64,000 bases of DNA from Monosporascus cannonballus (Eukaryota > Ascomycota > Sordariomycetes > Xylariales): assembly GCA_004154925.1 (NCBI GenBank), contig QJNS01000216.1:1-64000 (forward strand), in the 5' to 3' direction. The notes beneath the pieces are model-generated. The model made no database searches, had not been told where the DNA came from, and was given only the letters and a program-made list of their open reading frames with translations. The translations under genes were made by a program, and so were the position numbers. This document shows positions 10,208 to 23,500 of this stretch, piece after piece (positions within the stretch are counted from its first letter, which is position 1; every line of letters begins with the position of its first letter).

Positions 10208-12326
10208 CCACCTCCGGTCCTGCCATGGTAGGCGCCATAGGCGGAACTGTCCCACGAAAGTTGTCGACAGCTGTGGCCGAATGTACACCAGCCAGAGGGT
10301 TCTGGAATTGCTCGGGTTGAGTGCCCAGCTGCGAGACCATCGAAAGTGAAGGGAGATATATCTCAAACCCAGGCCCGTTCGACGGTACTGGCAGGGTGGC
10401 AGGGTGCCGGCCATTGTGTGTATTGGTTCCCAGGGGCTGAGCGTTCTGAGGCGACCCATTCGGGACGGATCCAGCGAATCCACCGAATGAACGAGTCGAA
10501 GGAGAACTCCGGGGGCCGCCGACACGGGCACGCGGTCTCCGACGGGTGTTTTCTGTTTCGTTGCTCGGAGAGCGGCGTTCAGCAAGAGGAGGATAAGCGG
10601 CCCAGGGGGCCAGCCGGTCAGGAGTCCCATGGGCGTAAAGGTCTGCCAGTACACTATACCTCAAATGAGTAGGGCAACTCGAGCGGCAATAAATAGAAGG
10701 GGACGTACCTATGATGGGCTGCTGACCGCCCCGACCGGGCGTGGTTGTCACTAGAACCTGCCGGGTTGGACTCACGGTTTTGAGCTTGGTAACGCCGCAT
10801 AGCCTGCATTTGGGCGTGCTGTTGCTGTAGGTATTGCATCACTTGGTGAGAACGCTGCTGACCGAATCGCATGCCCTGAGGCTCCGAAGGGACCTTGTCC
10901 CTGCAGTATGGACAAGTATCATGCTCTTCGAACCACTTCTTGATGCAGTGGTCACCGAACACGTGTTTGCACCTGGGAAGACGCAGGGGAGCCTCGTTAA
11001 TGCCCTCGGGGTTCTGCACACCATAGTCGTTGTAGCATATGACACAGACCCTGTCGCCTTGAGGCAGGTCCGCGATTTTCACGCTCTGGAGAGAGGCGAT
11101 GGCGCTCTTGGAAGCAACGCGCTTCCCAGACATGGTCCCTCGAAGAAGCTGCTGGGCTCGAACGCGATCTTCGGGCAAACCGAATCCAGTCCCAATAAGC
11201 TCCAGGAACCCGTAACCATGCAGAGAGCGTTCCGCTGCATCACCGTCTTCGTCACTCGATGATTCCGAACCAGGAGCGGAGGATGGCGGCAACCGCGGAA
11301 TTACTGGAGTCGCCCTTCTCGTGCGAATGGCTCCTCGACGGCGCTCCTCCGAAGGTGATTCCTGGCTAGGTGGAGGGTCGTTGACGCTTTGAGACGCGGC
11401 GGGTTGTGGCGGAGGTGGTGAGCGGGAGGCTAATGAGATGGTTAGCTCATGTTAATCACGTCAACATCATGTTCTTCATCGAAGTGAGAAATACCTGAAT
11501 GGAAAATTCCACCTCCGTCGGCACTCACAGCTCGAGGATCCGGCTCAGCTCTGTGGCGCGAGTTGGAGGTAGATGTGCCTTGAGGAGGGAATGGTCCCGC
11601 CTGAAGGGGATTGAACTGGTCAGATATGCCCATCGGATCACGCTGCGGCAAGGGTAACGGCGTGGAGGTCTCGATGTATATAGGCGCTCGGGAAGGATGG
11701 GTGCTCGCTGTGGGCAGAAATTGATGTGGGTTTGCGTTCAAAGGAGGTAAGCTACCTGTTCGTGAAGGCATGTCCGAGCTCTGCGATCCATTCCGTCCAT
11801 GATGGAAGTGAGCCGTGTTGCTACTCATCATACTGGGCAAGTTGGCGCCGTAATTGAAAGATGGCAGCGGCCCTTGCGTGTTCTGATTTTCCGGTGGGTT
11901 CATCATGGGAAATAAATGCTGGCTCCCTTGATCCTGATGCGGATATCCGCTCGTCGTCGCAAAGGGATCAGGATACGAATAGGGTGATTGCGGCATAGGA
12001 CGAGTTTGGGAAACAGGGACTGGTTGCCGCCACCCGTGGTGATAGGGGTTAGAATTGTGAGGGTAATGGTGGGAATCAGCACGCCAGGTATTACCGTTGT
12101 TGCCGGTGTTGTTGTTGTTGCTGCTGCTGCTGCTGCTGTTGCTATGAAAGGGATCGTAGTGAGGAGGGCCACCGTTCGGTGGAAAGATACGAGGGAGGTG
12201 GCCTTGTTCAACTGCAGCACGTAGAGCAGGGCAAGGCGAACGAGCCGCCTGGTCTATCGAGGAAGTCACGGGGCGCTCGGAAGGCTGATGATGATGCATC
12301 ACAAAATCCATTTCCGCAGGATCCAT
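10152..12326 (-). CDS. RING-finger protein, probable E3 ubiquitin ligase
   Basis: Three exons (12326-11495, 11429-10709 and 10659-10152) give 686 aa. Introns are 65 nt (GTATTT...TTAG, with CTAAC) and 49 nt (GTACGT...GAG). The first ATG in frame is 12326; upstream codons read as leader. The N-terminal 280 residues are low complexity, rich in Pro, Ser, Asn and His, with a Ser/Asn run encoded by a triplet repeat near 12110-12140. The RING lies at about residues 406-453: CVIC, 21 residues, CKHVFGDHC, then CPYC. The position usually held by the fifth ligand is Gly, with His just before the sixth cysteine, as in several fungal relatives. A Gln/Met-rich stretch follows. The C-terminal 160 residues are Pro/Ser-rich and likely disordered. 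Ubiquitin-ligase activity is inferred from the domain; substrate unknown. Confidence 0.88.
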
Positions 12327-15300
12327 ATTCTCGTCCTCGCACTGCGGTGTTGATAAGGTGAGCTTTGTTCGGCTTGGACAGTGGCAGCCGCGATTAGAGG
12401 CCGTCACCGGCGATGGTACCCTTATTCACCGCTGCGGAGAACCGGTCTGGGGAAACGGGGATCCGTCCAAGGAAGTTCGGCGGGTCTATCGGAGGTGACG
12501 TTTCTAGCTCTCGTATCCCGCCGATGTTATTTAGTCGGTTGCATTGAGAAGATTAAATAGGCGAGTCCGGCGAACGATGATTGCGGTACTCAGGCCGACC
12601 TGTCTCGCTAATCCCTCCTTTATCTTGAAGTCCCCAGAGACGAGAAGAAATAAAATCGTGTGCGGAAATTACTTTCCCCAAGGGTGCTGAGGCGTGACGG
12701 AAGTTACTAGAGGGAAAGAGGAGGGTATATATGCAAAGGGCGCAGGTGCGGGCGTATGTTGGGTCCGCTGACTTGTTCTCGACCCGTTTGCGAACCTTAG
12801 CGCTTGTTGGCGGAGGCGGTAATAGTTTAATGGTGATGCTAATCTCGGAGGGGTACAGGATCTGAGCGAAAAAGTCGCTTGTTTTAGAGGGTGAACCAAA
12901 TTGCTTCACTAATAAAGTCACGAAAAAGGGAGCGGTCGGTGAATGACACACAAGACATCTATCGGATGAACGTGTATACTTCCTATCAGCGCCGTAAAAG
13001 TCGGGGATTGGAGAAGAAAATTGAAGTTAAAAAAAGATAATAGAAGAATACGGTAATATTGAGATAAAATGCTGTCGTCTATTATTTGCGAGGGGTCGTA
13101 TCATAGATGATAACAGGGGAAGTTTAGTTCTGGAGTTAGGTAGTAAGCGGAGAATTCAGGCGATGCGGTGATGATAAATGGCTCTGAGGTCCTCGCCGCC
13201 GGATCGTCAGGTGAGTGATATATGACTAACAGCATCCAGGCACTTGGTAAAGATCAAGAGAGACCTGATATGAGTGCGTTTGTTTGGGTGAGTACGCTTT
13301 CAATGACGATAGCTATCCAACCATTCGGCTTCTACGGGCGATCGGCGGGCCATATGTTCGCACTTCCCAGTTGAGGAACGATGTCGGTTATGGGATGAAT
13401 GGAAGGGAGAGGGAGAGAGGAAGGGACAGGGAAGAAAAAGGAAGCAGGAGAGGTCGTAGCAAGGGAAGGCAGGGGGGCGGAAGGAAAGAGGATGTAATGA
13501 CAAAGGGACGTCAAAGTCTCGCAGCTACTATGTAGGTACATGACATAACATGACATGACGGGTTATTAAGAGGAGATAGGACTGTATTCTACCTTGCATT
13601 TCGTCGCTATATAGATTAGGTTACATTACCCTGAAAGTGTCGAGGACTGATCTCGGCGAGGCAAGCCAGCCGGTGCGCTCGTGCTGCTACCACCTATTTT
13701 AATATTCAACTCAAACGCCTGGATTTGCACCTCTGCTTCCCATCACATACCTACCGCAGCATACATACCAATCAGGTTTAGGGGAGGCTTCAGGGTTGTC
13801 ATTGGCGACAAGTCACGTTGAAGGTCAGTGCGGAGATAAGTACTATTGAGTTACCTAGTAGTGCGTGTTAATGATAACCTTGGAAGTTCGAAACTGGGCA
13901 GGCAAGCGACGAATAAGAACCGCCCAGGTAAGTAATGGTCAGTGGCCAATTCCCCGTCTAATGAATACTGTAGTTTCCTTTTATTAAGTTCGCATGCGTA
14001 CCTACGAGTAGCTTCCCTGAGGCGTGCCCAGGCCGGTCCGTTCAACCCCGGTCGAGGCTCCCGGCGGGAACCGAGGGACGAGGACCGAGGGAAGGCCGAC
14101 TGATTGGCCGGTTGACTTGAGCGGCCTGAGCGGCTTCCCGGTGATGGGTGACTTGGTCTTTATGTATGAGTGAAATGCGTGTAAATATGTCTGGCTTCAC
14201 ATACTTTACATATGTGGATGGGCGTGCGTGCGTATGTACGTCTAAAACTCTAACAATTCAGTTGCTGTCATTGAGTCAGGTATGAGTTGGCAAGATGGTG
14301 CTGACTGGTTGGCAGATCGTCTCTGTCTTAGGTCTATCCACCTAATTAATAGTGTTGTAATAGTGTGCGTACTGTGCATAGGTAGTCTGTTATCCCATCC
14401 TACTTAATTACGACGAGAGCTAATCGATGTTTCACTTGATAGTTGTGAGGCACTTACATACACGTTATCGGCATACGGTTGGAGCATGCATAAAGACAAG
14501 AATGTCTGTATTAGCTCGAGACGGCCTAGACTTTAACTTAGTGCCGTAGTTACTCTGACGGTGCTTATTGCTGTTATGGCGGTGAGCAAGCCTATTTAAG
14601 GCTACTAAGTATCTTTTTATGCCCTGGATTTCCTATACTTTGTTCGATGTTATGTTATGTTACTTAGTTGCCTTGCGATTAGGATTAGTTTATGAACAAT
14701 CCTTTAGAGATATTAATTAGGGTTAGGGTTTGGGCTCCCGGGGCCCGGGGAACGGTGCGAGTTCTCTATGGTGGTATTATTTGTAATGCGTTGGAGTAGC
14801 ATGTATGGTTGGGGTTTAATTGGATGTTGTAATCTGTAAGTTCCGGCGAGTGAGTAGCAGCCAGAGATAGGTATCTTCCCCTATGCATTACAACCCTACT
14901 AAGCACATATGGTACGGGGCCACCGTCATAATGGCCGCGGCGATAACTAAGAGCTTTTAACGCCTATCTGCCTAGCTGCCTAGGCTATACATGCCTAGAG
15001 TCAGTCTATCAGTTAAGTTGATAGGCTCGTTTCAGTACACGTTCTTGAAATCCAAGTTCGCGGGAGCACCCAAGCAGCTCCTAGGATCAATAAGAGTTCT
15101 CGAGCAGCCGAGCCTGCATGGATATTTTTGCGACCATGCCAAACAAAAAGATGTCACGGGTGTTCGCACGCCTTCAGTCCGATGCACACACAGTACGAGA
15201 TCAGTTCCATATACAAAAGGTTACTATGTAGGCATGTTTGACAGACCAGACCAAGGTCGCAAACCCAGACCAAAAGGTCCCTGCTTGCTACATACCAACC

Positions 15301-18300
15301 TCTTACAATGCCGGGGGCCGACATCGCCATTACCATTTCTCCAGTTTGCGGCATCCTCTATCTGAGGATTTCGTGCTAGCCGGGCAAAGTAAGAAAACGA
15401 TGCAATGTACGCACTGGAGGCATCCTTTTCGGTGCTACCTAGCTAGGTCTCGATCAAGCAGCCAGAGCTGACCATGCCACCTTGTTTTCCTCCATCGGGC
15501 GCCGTGGCTTATGATTCCCAACACACGGTGCACCTACAGATTCTAGATCGTATTCACTTTTGACGCACAGTCAAAACCGGCCACTTCGTACAGCGTCAAT
15601 CCTTTACGCCCCTCAAAGAACGTGTGTTTTATCGAGGCTTGTAACAGATCTCCTCAAATCCTAGCAAAGAGGCAAGCGGCATAAACCCGGGCACCAGATT
15701 GGGATCTGTCTTACATTAATAACAGGCTGCATGCTCCCAAAGTCAATTATTCTGGCCTTAAAAAGTAAGGTCGGCAATAGGTCGCGCCCTGTTGTCCCGG
15801 GCTTGGTATGGTCCAAGACCCAACCGGCAGCCTTGCGCTCTCGCCGGTTACCAGCAGCGTACAGATCGGTTACCGCGGCGAAGGCTTGTGGCCAGGCCAT
15901 TCCGGCCAAACTTGACTTGTCCACTGATTCAAAAGCCGTTTTTTATTTGACCTTTCGTACTTCCGAAGCCGAATTTTTGCATGTATGCGCGACCATACTA
16001 CCACACTAGTATATGCCTACCTAGGAATTACAAGAAGGCCCATCGGTTCGTATGCTGAGAGAGGAACCTTAGCATCGTGAACGTCTGCTCCGTAGCAGAC
16101 TCCCCGGGTCACAGCCCACAGCCTACCTACTCTGTACACTTTACGCGTGATGCATTTACGGCGATACGGTCTCGGCTTCCTATTCAGCCAAGCGAGCCAA
16201 CGGAACGATTAGGCAATACGTGTGAGCCCAACTCCAAGGAACAATTCGCATGTTTAGAGCCTGCGGATAGCGACTTTTTCTTCTTCCTTAGTGACAGTGG
16301 GGGTAGCAAATGGAACTCTGTCCAACCCGTTATATCCTCTTTAGAACCCCGCATGGGACGGACCTCAGCCGGAAATGCTACGATACGATAATCATGCCTA
16401 GTAACCATCAACTCGGTTCCAACCAGTGGTCTATGAATGTTAACTAATTACTACATAATGGCCAATTTTAGTTTTTACGGATATCGCTGATCTGCGCTGC
16501 CACTGCATCGGGCTTGCAACGAGCGGAGAGGATATGCCGGCACGGCTGAGGTCAGGCTAACACGAGATGAGTCTGGCTTGGACGGATCTGAAGGTCATTT
16601 TAATTTGACGACATAAGCACATAGAGAGCACGACAAGTTACCGCTGCATTCAATACCGCATGGGTCAGATGCGAAATACTCAAAGGATCGGGCGGTGGCA
16701 CGGTCGCGGGCTGAAGCTATTGATATGTGACTCCGTGTGGCATATTTGTCTCATGCAAGCTGCGAAACGCTTGACCGCCAACGAGCGTCGGAAGCTGTTT
16801 GAGCCTACCTAGTAGATGGAGAAGCGCAATTTCGAGTATTCGTTTCCAGTGCAGGTGGTTCGAGGTCGCGATATGCGTCGCCCTAAACCTTCCTGCACAG
16901 CATGCCTAATACAGGGCTTTTAACAACAAGGGTGGACTTTGACATTAAACACTCTGCCATGATTCATATACCTGCATATTACGTGGTTTGTGTATGTATA
17001 TTCTAGTCTTCTTGATCAGAAACTGATTTGCACTATCGCATTTAATTTTTCTCAGCTTGATATGCAAGTGCCTTTCGAGGCAGTCTTTCCAATATTAGAA
17101 ACATCTGATTCGTCAGAAACATGTGATCGTTGCAAGGGACCCCTGTCTTGCCCAATGCCTTGTGAGGTAGGCAGGTCGTGGACAAAATAATTGTCACACC
17201 TTTAACAATACCTTACTTGAAATGAAATATAAAACGTCGAAGCAATCACTTCAAAACGTAACATTTATATCATCGAATTGCCCATCAATTGGTCTTTTAA
17301 ACGATTTATAGCACGAAGGATAAAGGTATGGATATAGCCGTTTCGCTTACAGGATCCTGCTGGGGTGAACATTAGGTGTGTGCTAGGTGTGGTAATTGTT
17401 ATCTTGTCCATGACCCGGAAGCACCTCGCATCTACCTATCTTCATACGACATACGTGGTAGGCCCGTCGTCTCGACCCTTTATCATTCATACATCACCTC
17501 ATTCGCGCCATACAGCAAATATTCCAAAAGCACTGGCTGTGGACTTGTCACATTCGGGGATAGCGACACTCTTATTGCTGCCTACTTGCATTACATATAT
17601 GTATGCAGTATATCAATCAGGTGATCGTCAGTGCTTGTGCCCAGATTACCAAACTACTTTCCCTCCGAAGTTCCACAGGATGGCAAGCATGTGTCACTCT
17701 AGCTCGGGTCTACGCAAGAAAAAGAACCCTTGTCCTACTTCTATTTCCCTCTCGTCGCTAAATCCTTCTCGCCGCTTTTGGAGCTTCTGTTGGTTAAAAA
17801 TTTGCTAGTTTCCCAAAGCAAGCAAAAGACGATCTTTCGTGCCGTTCGAGCCCTGCAGGCCTTTTTCTGGGAAGTTTGCAGAACATGGCAGCCATGAGGA
17901 GGCGTTTTCCTCCCTCACATTCTTTTAAATGGTTCTTTGGCATTGCTTTTCCATGTTTTAGGTTTCACTACGTGGGAGCGTTCCAGCCTATGATGCCTAC
18001 TAGGTAGGGCAGATAGGCAGGTAAGGAGGTAGGCTAGGCAGTAGTTATAGGCAACTAGGGGAGTAGGTTTGTGTCAAAGCAGGGCCTTGAGAATAATAAC
18101 ACGCCAGCGATTGTGACCTAACGATGGAACCTCCTCCTCAAACCCCCCATACCCCGGCAACGGAATTAATCAACCGGCAGCCTGCCGACCATTCGTCAAC
18201 CTCGGTCTCGTGATTTGACGGCGACTAATGGACAGAGAGACTTTCCCTGCAGCTTACAGCAATCAAGTGACGCCGGCATGCTTACTTATTTGTGCCCGCC

Positions 18301-20556
18301 GCGATGTCGAGACTCTTTCCAACCATTTACCGGCCACCAACTGATTGCTTTCAGTCAGCGTGCCGGTTTTTAAAGAGGTAACGCCTACTCGGCATCACAT
18401 TCCGTACCATCCACTCCCACTCCCCCCTCCCCTCCCCTCCTCAGTGCACCAACAATAGCTCGGATGTGCGTGCGTATATGTGCGTGTGTCTTAGCGCTAT
18501 CTGTACGAGTTTGTTTTGGGCGCAAACGTTCGAAACCGACCCTCTCGGCGGAATGCTCCATGCGGCCGCTTTTCTTTCCTCGTTTGTAAAAGAAATGGAC
18601 TTTGGCCTTGCGTCCGAAACCCATCGGTTTTCACCATTTCGAGAAGCCAAACCCGATGTGCCAAATGGCACCAAACATTGGTGAGGACATGTTGGTGCGA
18701 CGTCTTGATTCCGCAGATTGGGGCACGCAAGATACCGCGTGACAGAGAAACTACGACGCCATCCCTCCACCGATAGCTGATGGGGGCGTCCGACTCTGTT
18801 TGGTAGCATGTTGTCCGTCAAATTCGCTTAAAGAGGGGTGCGAGCCCAGCTAAAACCCCATGGGCCGCCGTACTCGGTGACCAGTCTCCTGCAAGAGTTT
18901 ATCATTGAGACAGTGGACCCGACGTATATTTGTCATGACCTTCCCAGTCCGCCGAGAACCTCGTATATCGCTTTTATGTGGGAGCGAAGCCGGTCTCTTG
19001 ACGATCCTGCAAACGTCGGGGAGGATCTTACCATACCCGGTGCATTGGCTGGCTTAGTTTCGAGTTTCGCGAGTCAGCATATGGAGGCGTTCGGTCTCCA
19101 TGTCATCAGTCTGACATGGGAAAAAAGTCGTATTTGTTGTCCGGTGGTAATTGATGCCCTCTTCACAGTTTGCAACGAGAGTGCCCACCGGGGCCGTTTA
19201 TTTACTGGCAATTTCTATTTATGTCAGGCAAAAGCTTTCCATTCGAGCCGAGTCGCAACAGAAGTATAGGAACGGAGGCCATTATATCGGGTCCCACGAT
19301 CGTGACCCAGCCAAACGGTACCAAATCGTTTTTGGTGTGGGAATTTATCCATGGTCTAGGCAAAGAGTGCATTCCTTATCACTGAATTGCGGATACAGAT
19401 TTCGAAACATGCAATTACCAAGCTTCCCCAGGAATAAGCAATGGAGTCCTGCATCTTACTATAGCTAACTGATCTTTTGTAGCCATCACCGCAATCGTCT
19501 GCCATATTCGGTTCTAGGTTAGGGAGCGTATCAGGCACATCGAGTAAATTACAGGCTCTTCTTGCCCAATGACCACATCAGATGCATTCCGACGCCTCCA
19601 GCGAGCCTTGCACTACCATTTATTCTGTAGCGACGAACAAGGCCCTATTCGCAGGGGAAGCGAAGGAGATCTGTCTAACAATCAGAACCAATGCTTGTCT
19701 TGTGGTACAGAATGGTCCGCCAGCAAGTCGCCATCATGCGTATGGATTAGCATCTGGTCTTGAGTGAAGCAGCTTCCCATCCGCTATGGAATATCCTCTG
19801 GTTCGAAGAACCATCCCCTCAAAGCAATAGCTAGCTGTGCTTTTAATCCTTAGCTACCTCTGCCCGGACCCCATGGTACGGCTTCTACCTATTCGGTTCA
19901 TGATTACTGTTGAGAACCCAGCGTTAGTGAGAGGTCCTACCTGCCTCCGTCCGATCGGGCGGGATGGGATGGTCATAGAGCCACTAGTATAGCCAGCCGT
20001 AGCGACAAGAAGCCATCAGGGCTGCAGTGTTAATGTCCTGTCCCGGATGTTGGTGCAGGCTAGGTAGCAGTGAGAAATTAAAGAAGCTTTCTAAAACACA
20101 TGTTCTAGCAAAGACTGCATGGAGCGGACATCTTGACCTTACTGGCTCATTATCGTATAGGCCATTCTTCTCAATCTCAGGCGCCCATGGGGGTGGGGGT
20201 TTCAAATCGCAGCAGACACCACAACTCAAGGAAAATTGGCACACACTCAATTACTATCCCGGGGCAGGAGACTTAGTTGGTCCCTATTTATAGATTCCTA
20301 GACTATGTAGTTATTGATATCCAAGTTTTTCCAAGCAAGCCTCATCGAATGCGTCCCCCCACGGAGAACAGCTAGCCCAACCCGAAGGAGGCGCAGACTC
20401 GGGGACTGCCGTACATGATCCCGGACGAAGTTGAGTCGCCGGTCAGGCACCTGAATGCCAGAGTTGAGGGCTGGCCACTCACCACTACTACATCATCTCA
20501 TCTATCGACGAGCGCGAAGACCCCCTCCGCCAACAGACGACTTCTAACTGGTCAAG
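12327..20556. other. 8.2-kb gene-poor stretch
   Basis: I cannot support any gene here. Open frames of 60-150 codons exist on both strands (for example around 15.7, 17.4, 18.5 and 18.9-19.3 kb) but overlap frames of equal quality and match no family I know. The region carries scattered CCTAGGTA/TACCTAG motifs (about 14978, 15443, 16019, 16805, 18000), a telomere-like pair of TTAGGG units at 14717, and a C-rich tract at 18412-18440. Composition is near 45-50% GC with no obvious RIP skew, so this is neither transposon graveyard nor clear coding DNA. Non-coding RNA or fast-evolving small genes with introns could be missed. Confidence 0.4.
14717..14750 (+). repeat. Short telomere-like repeat beside a GC palindrome
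   Basis: Two TTAGGG units followed by TTT (14717-14731), then six bases, then CCCGGGG twice (14737-14750), which is nearly self-complementary. TTAGGG is the usual telomere unit of filamentous ascomycetes, but two copies can occur by chance. Confidence 0.5.
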
Positions 20557-23500
20557 CTATAGGTCCCGGACGAGTCGGGCGCCGACCCAGGCGTAGGGAT
20601 AGTTGCGCTGGTACCAGTTGACACTTATGCAAAGAGTTAGCCGAGCCCTCGAAAGCCGACGCCGACCACCAAAGGAAGACGAGCAATTACGGTGGCAGGG
20701 AAAGGGGCGGAGGGGGGAAACAGGAGACTTACAAAGACTTGCGCCCCGCGATCCTCGGATGCGTCGCCCACGAGCCACCGAGAACAATGTTGTGTTTCTC
20801 ATCGAAGAAGTCCGCTAAGTTAAACCACCAAGGTCAGCACGTCATACGGAGAGTATTGTCAACGAAGATGCAATGAAACATCACAGAGATGGTATCATAA
20901 AGAAAACTCACCGGTGTACCCCGGATACAGCGCCATGGGCTCGAAGCCCTCGTGCCGGCGCAGCGGCGAGGACGTCCACTCCCAGACGCCGCCCATCTCG
21001 GCCTGCCCGGCGAGGCGATCGCCGTAGCCCGTCACGGCGACCGGGTGCCAGCGTCGGAGCCCGACGTTGGCGCCGGCGAGGTCGACGAAAAGCCGCGAGG
21101 TAGACCCCCTGGCCCCGTCGTCCTCCTCCTCTTCCTCTACGGGCGTCTGCGGCGGAGTCTCCTCTACGCCGTCGTTGACGAGGTGACTGCGGGACGGGGC
21201 ACTGTTAGCCCTTACTCTAATCTGCTTCATCCGCTCCACCTCGCTTAACGGAACGCGGCAACCATGTGCCGAACGTTCCTCTCATCTTCTTGGGAGCTCG
21301 GCCGCGGGGTGAGGGGAAGAGAGAGAAAAGGGGCGACGGGCGGCCACTTACGCGTTGACGGCCGGCACCGTCTTGCCGAGCTGGTTCTCTGCCGGCTCCC
21401 GTCTCAAATGGTCGACGTAGGCGTAGATGCTGCGGGCCTCCTCGAACGTCGGGATGCGCTCGCCCATCCAGGCGGCGCAGCTATCGAGCTCGTCATACGA
21501 GGCGAACACGGGCCAGTCGAGCGCGTGCCTGAGCGGCACTAGCCCGTACACGGTCCGCACCGCCTTGCCTTCCAGGAAGCGGGCTGGGAGGTCGCCGTCG
21601 GAGCCGTCAGAGTGACCGTCCTCGTACAGTCCGTTTGCGGCGGCCCCGTCTACGTCACCGTTGCCCGTTGGTTGGTCCTCGGCCCAGGAAGCTGGCAGCT
21701 TCGTTACTTTGTTGTTGTGCATGTAGCGCGCGTACTGGGATTGTCAGCACTGTCCATTGTCCAGGAGGAAATATGTGTACCTCTTCGTTGGTGATAGGCC
21801 TGCCCTTGGCCTGGAAGCTATGGACTTTGACCTTCCTGGAGGGTTTTTCGTTGTCCCTGTAGAACGGTCAGCTTTTTTATTCACGCGTCGTTATATCAAT
21901 TGTGAAACTGACCATCCGAAGTGCCCATCAAACGCCAATACATCCTCAGGATCGTCCAATCCTAAGGTGATCTCCTGCTCAGGGATATCGAACCACTCAT
22001 TCTCCACCCGCGCACTTCGCGCCTGTAGGGCCAAAGCCTCGAAATCGGGTCGCACCGTGTGGGGAGGAAGAGTTTTGTCGCTCTGCAGCATCATGTACAG
22101 GAGCGTCTCCAGGTGCATGATCTCATGCTCGAAGCCGACCCAGATGGCCCTCCCGATATCTCTAGGAATGCTCTCCAGGCCATCCGAGTAAAGGCCGATG
22201 AGTCTAGCCCTGACGCGTCCTTGATACTCCAATAGATCTTCCACGGGCGGCCACTCGTCGGGGATCTCGGAATGCTGGTGGCAGAGCTCCGGGTTGTCCA
22301 CGTCCGGATCGATGCCCCTCTCGAAGATGTCATGGTAGAAAGACGGCTCGGTGGGCCCCTTCTTCGTCACCTTGGTGAGCTGGATATCCAAGAACGCGGG
22401 GATATGGCCTAGGTAAAAGATGCATGCGTTCCGCAGCTTGATAGGCTTGTTCATGAGTGCCTCCCGGGGTAGCATTCGCTGTGTGACGGTGTCCCACGCA
22501 ACCCAGAGACCTTCCCAGTCTTTCAACGAGGGGATGTTGGAGCTGGCGTACTGCGATGGACTAAGATGGAACGCCATGGTGGACTTAGCCAATAGATGAA
22601 GACCTGCCGGATGTGAGTCGACCGACAGGGAGCTCGTTGCAGTGCGGATGCCCGCACCCCGCATTCGGGCTTTATAGCCTATATAAAGAAGGTATTGCAA
22701 GTTCGTTGTCGGGGATAGAAGGAGGTGCAGAAGTGATATGACGCATCTTAAAGCGTGGGGGTTTAGGCTTGCTTGAGCATTCATGCATTGGAACGTCGTG
22801 GTGTGACTGGTCCGATGTATCGAGAATTGGACAAGAACAGGAAATTTACCCACCGTAGTCACCATCTTCGGTCATCCATCGTTCGATCTCGGTCAGGCCC
22901 GCCGCATTCCACAAGTTCTCCCGGTCTTCGGCGGAGTACTTGAGGCTTTGCTCGATTTGGATGCGTTCATTGGCCTTGATAATTTCACCCATGATGACGA
23001 CGTCGCGCTTCGGGGCAAGGAACGCTTGATGGCGGCCCCCCTCTTCGTCGTAGACATATTCACCAATTACCTTCCAGTCATCTAGGTTGAATACCTGTTC
23101 TCCAAAAACATCGTTCGCATGCCTCAGTCCATTCAAAATGAACCTGGGACCGTTGGTGAGAACTTACACATCAAAGATGTGTCATGTTATGGGCGTTGAC
23201 TGACTGATGTGTAATGCCCTTCCTGTCTTCAGGTGCACAATTAGATTAAGAATGGTTCGTAGATATAAAGTTTGTACTGACCATTGTATGCATAACTATA
23301 CTGTTGAGTCAGTCGGTCGAAATGCACTGGCTCAGATGTTCAACAACCTACTAGATCTTCGAGGGGTTGTTGCACGAATCCGCGCCCAGAAGTGCGGTAT
23401 CCGAAGATTGAAGGACGTCCGCAAAGCTCCGCAAGAAGTCGGCTGCCTCATGGCGATGGAAATTCCCTGCAGCCATCAGCACTACGCGGTACGGCTAGTC

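Noticed and set aside
15661..16009. Overlapping frames on both strands near 15.7-16.0 kb
   Set aside because: Equal quality on both strands, no motif, no splice context; not enough to call a gene.
17365..17808. Plus-strand 147-codon frame
   Set aside because: No signal peptide or domain; hydrophobic and Ser/His-rich pieces look like translated non-coding DNA.
18838..19269. Plus-strand 143-codon frame
   Set aside because: The best-looking frame in the gene-poor stretch, but with no recognisable family, and neighbouring frames overlap it; left uncalled.
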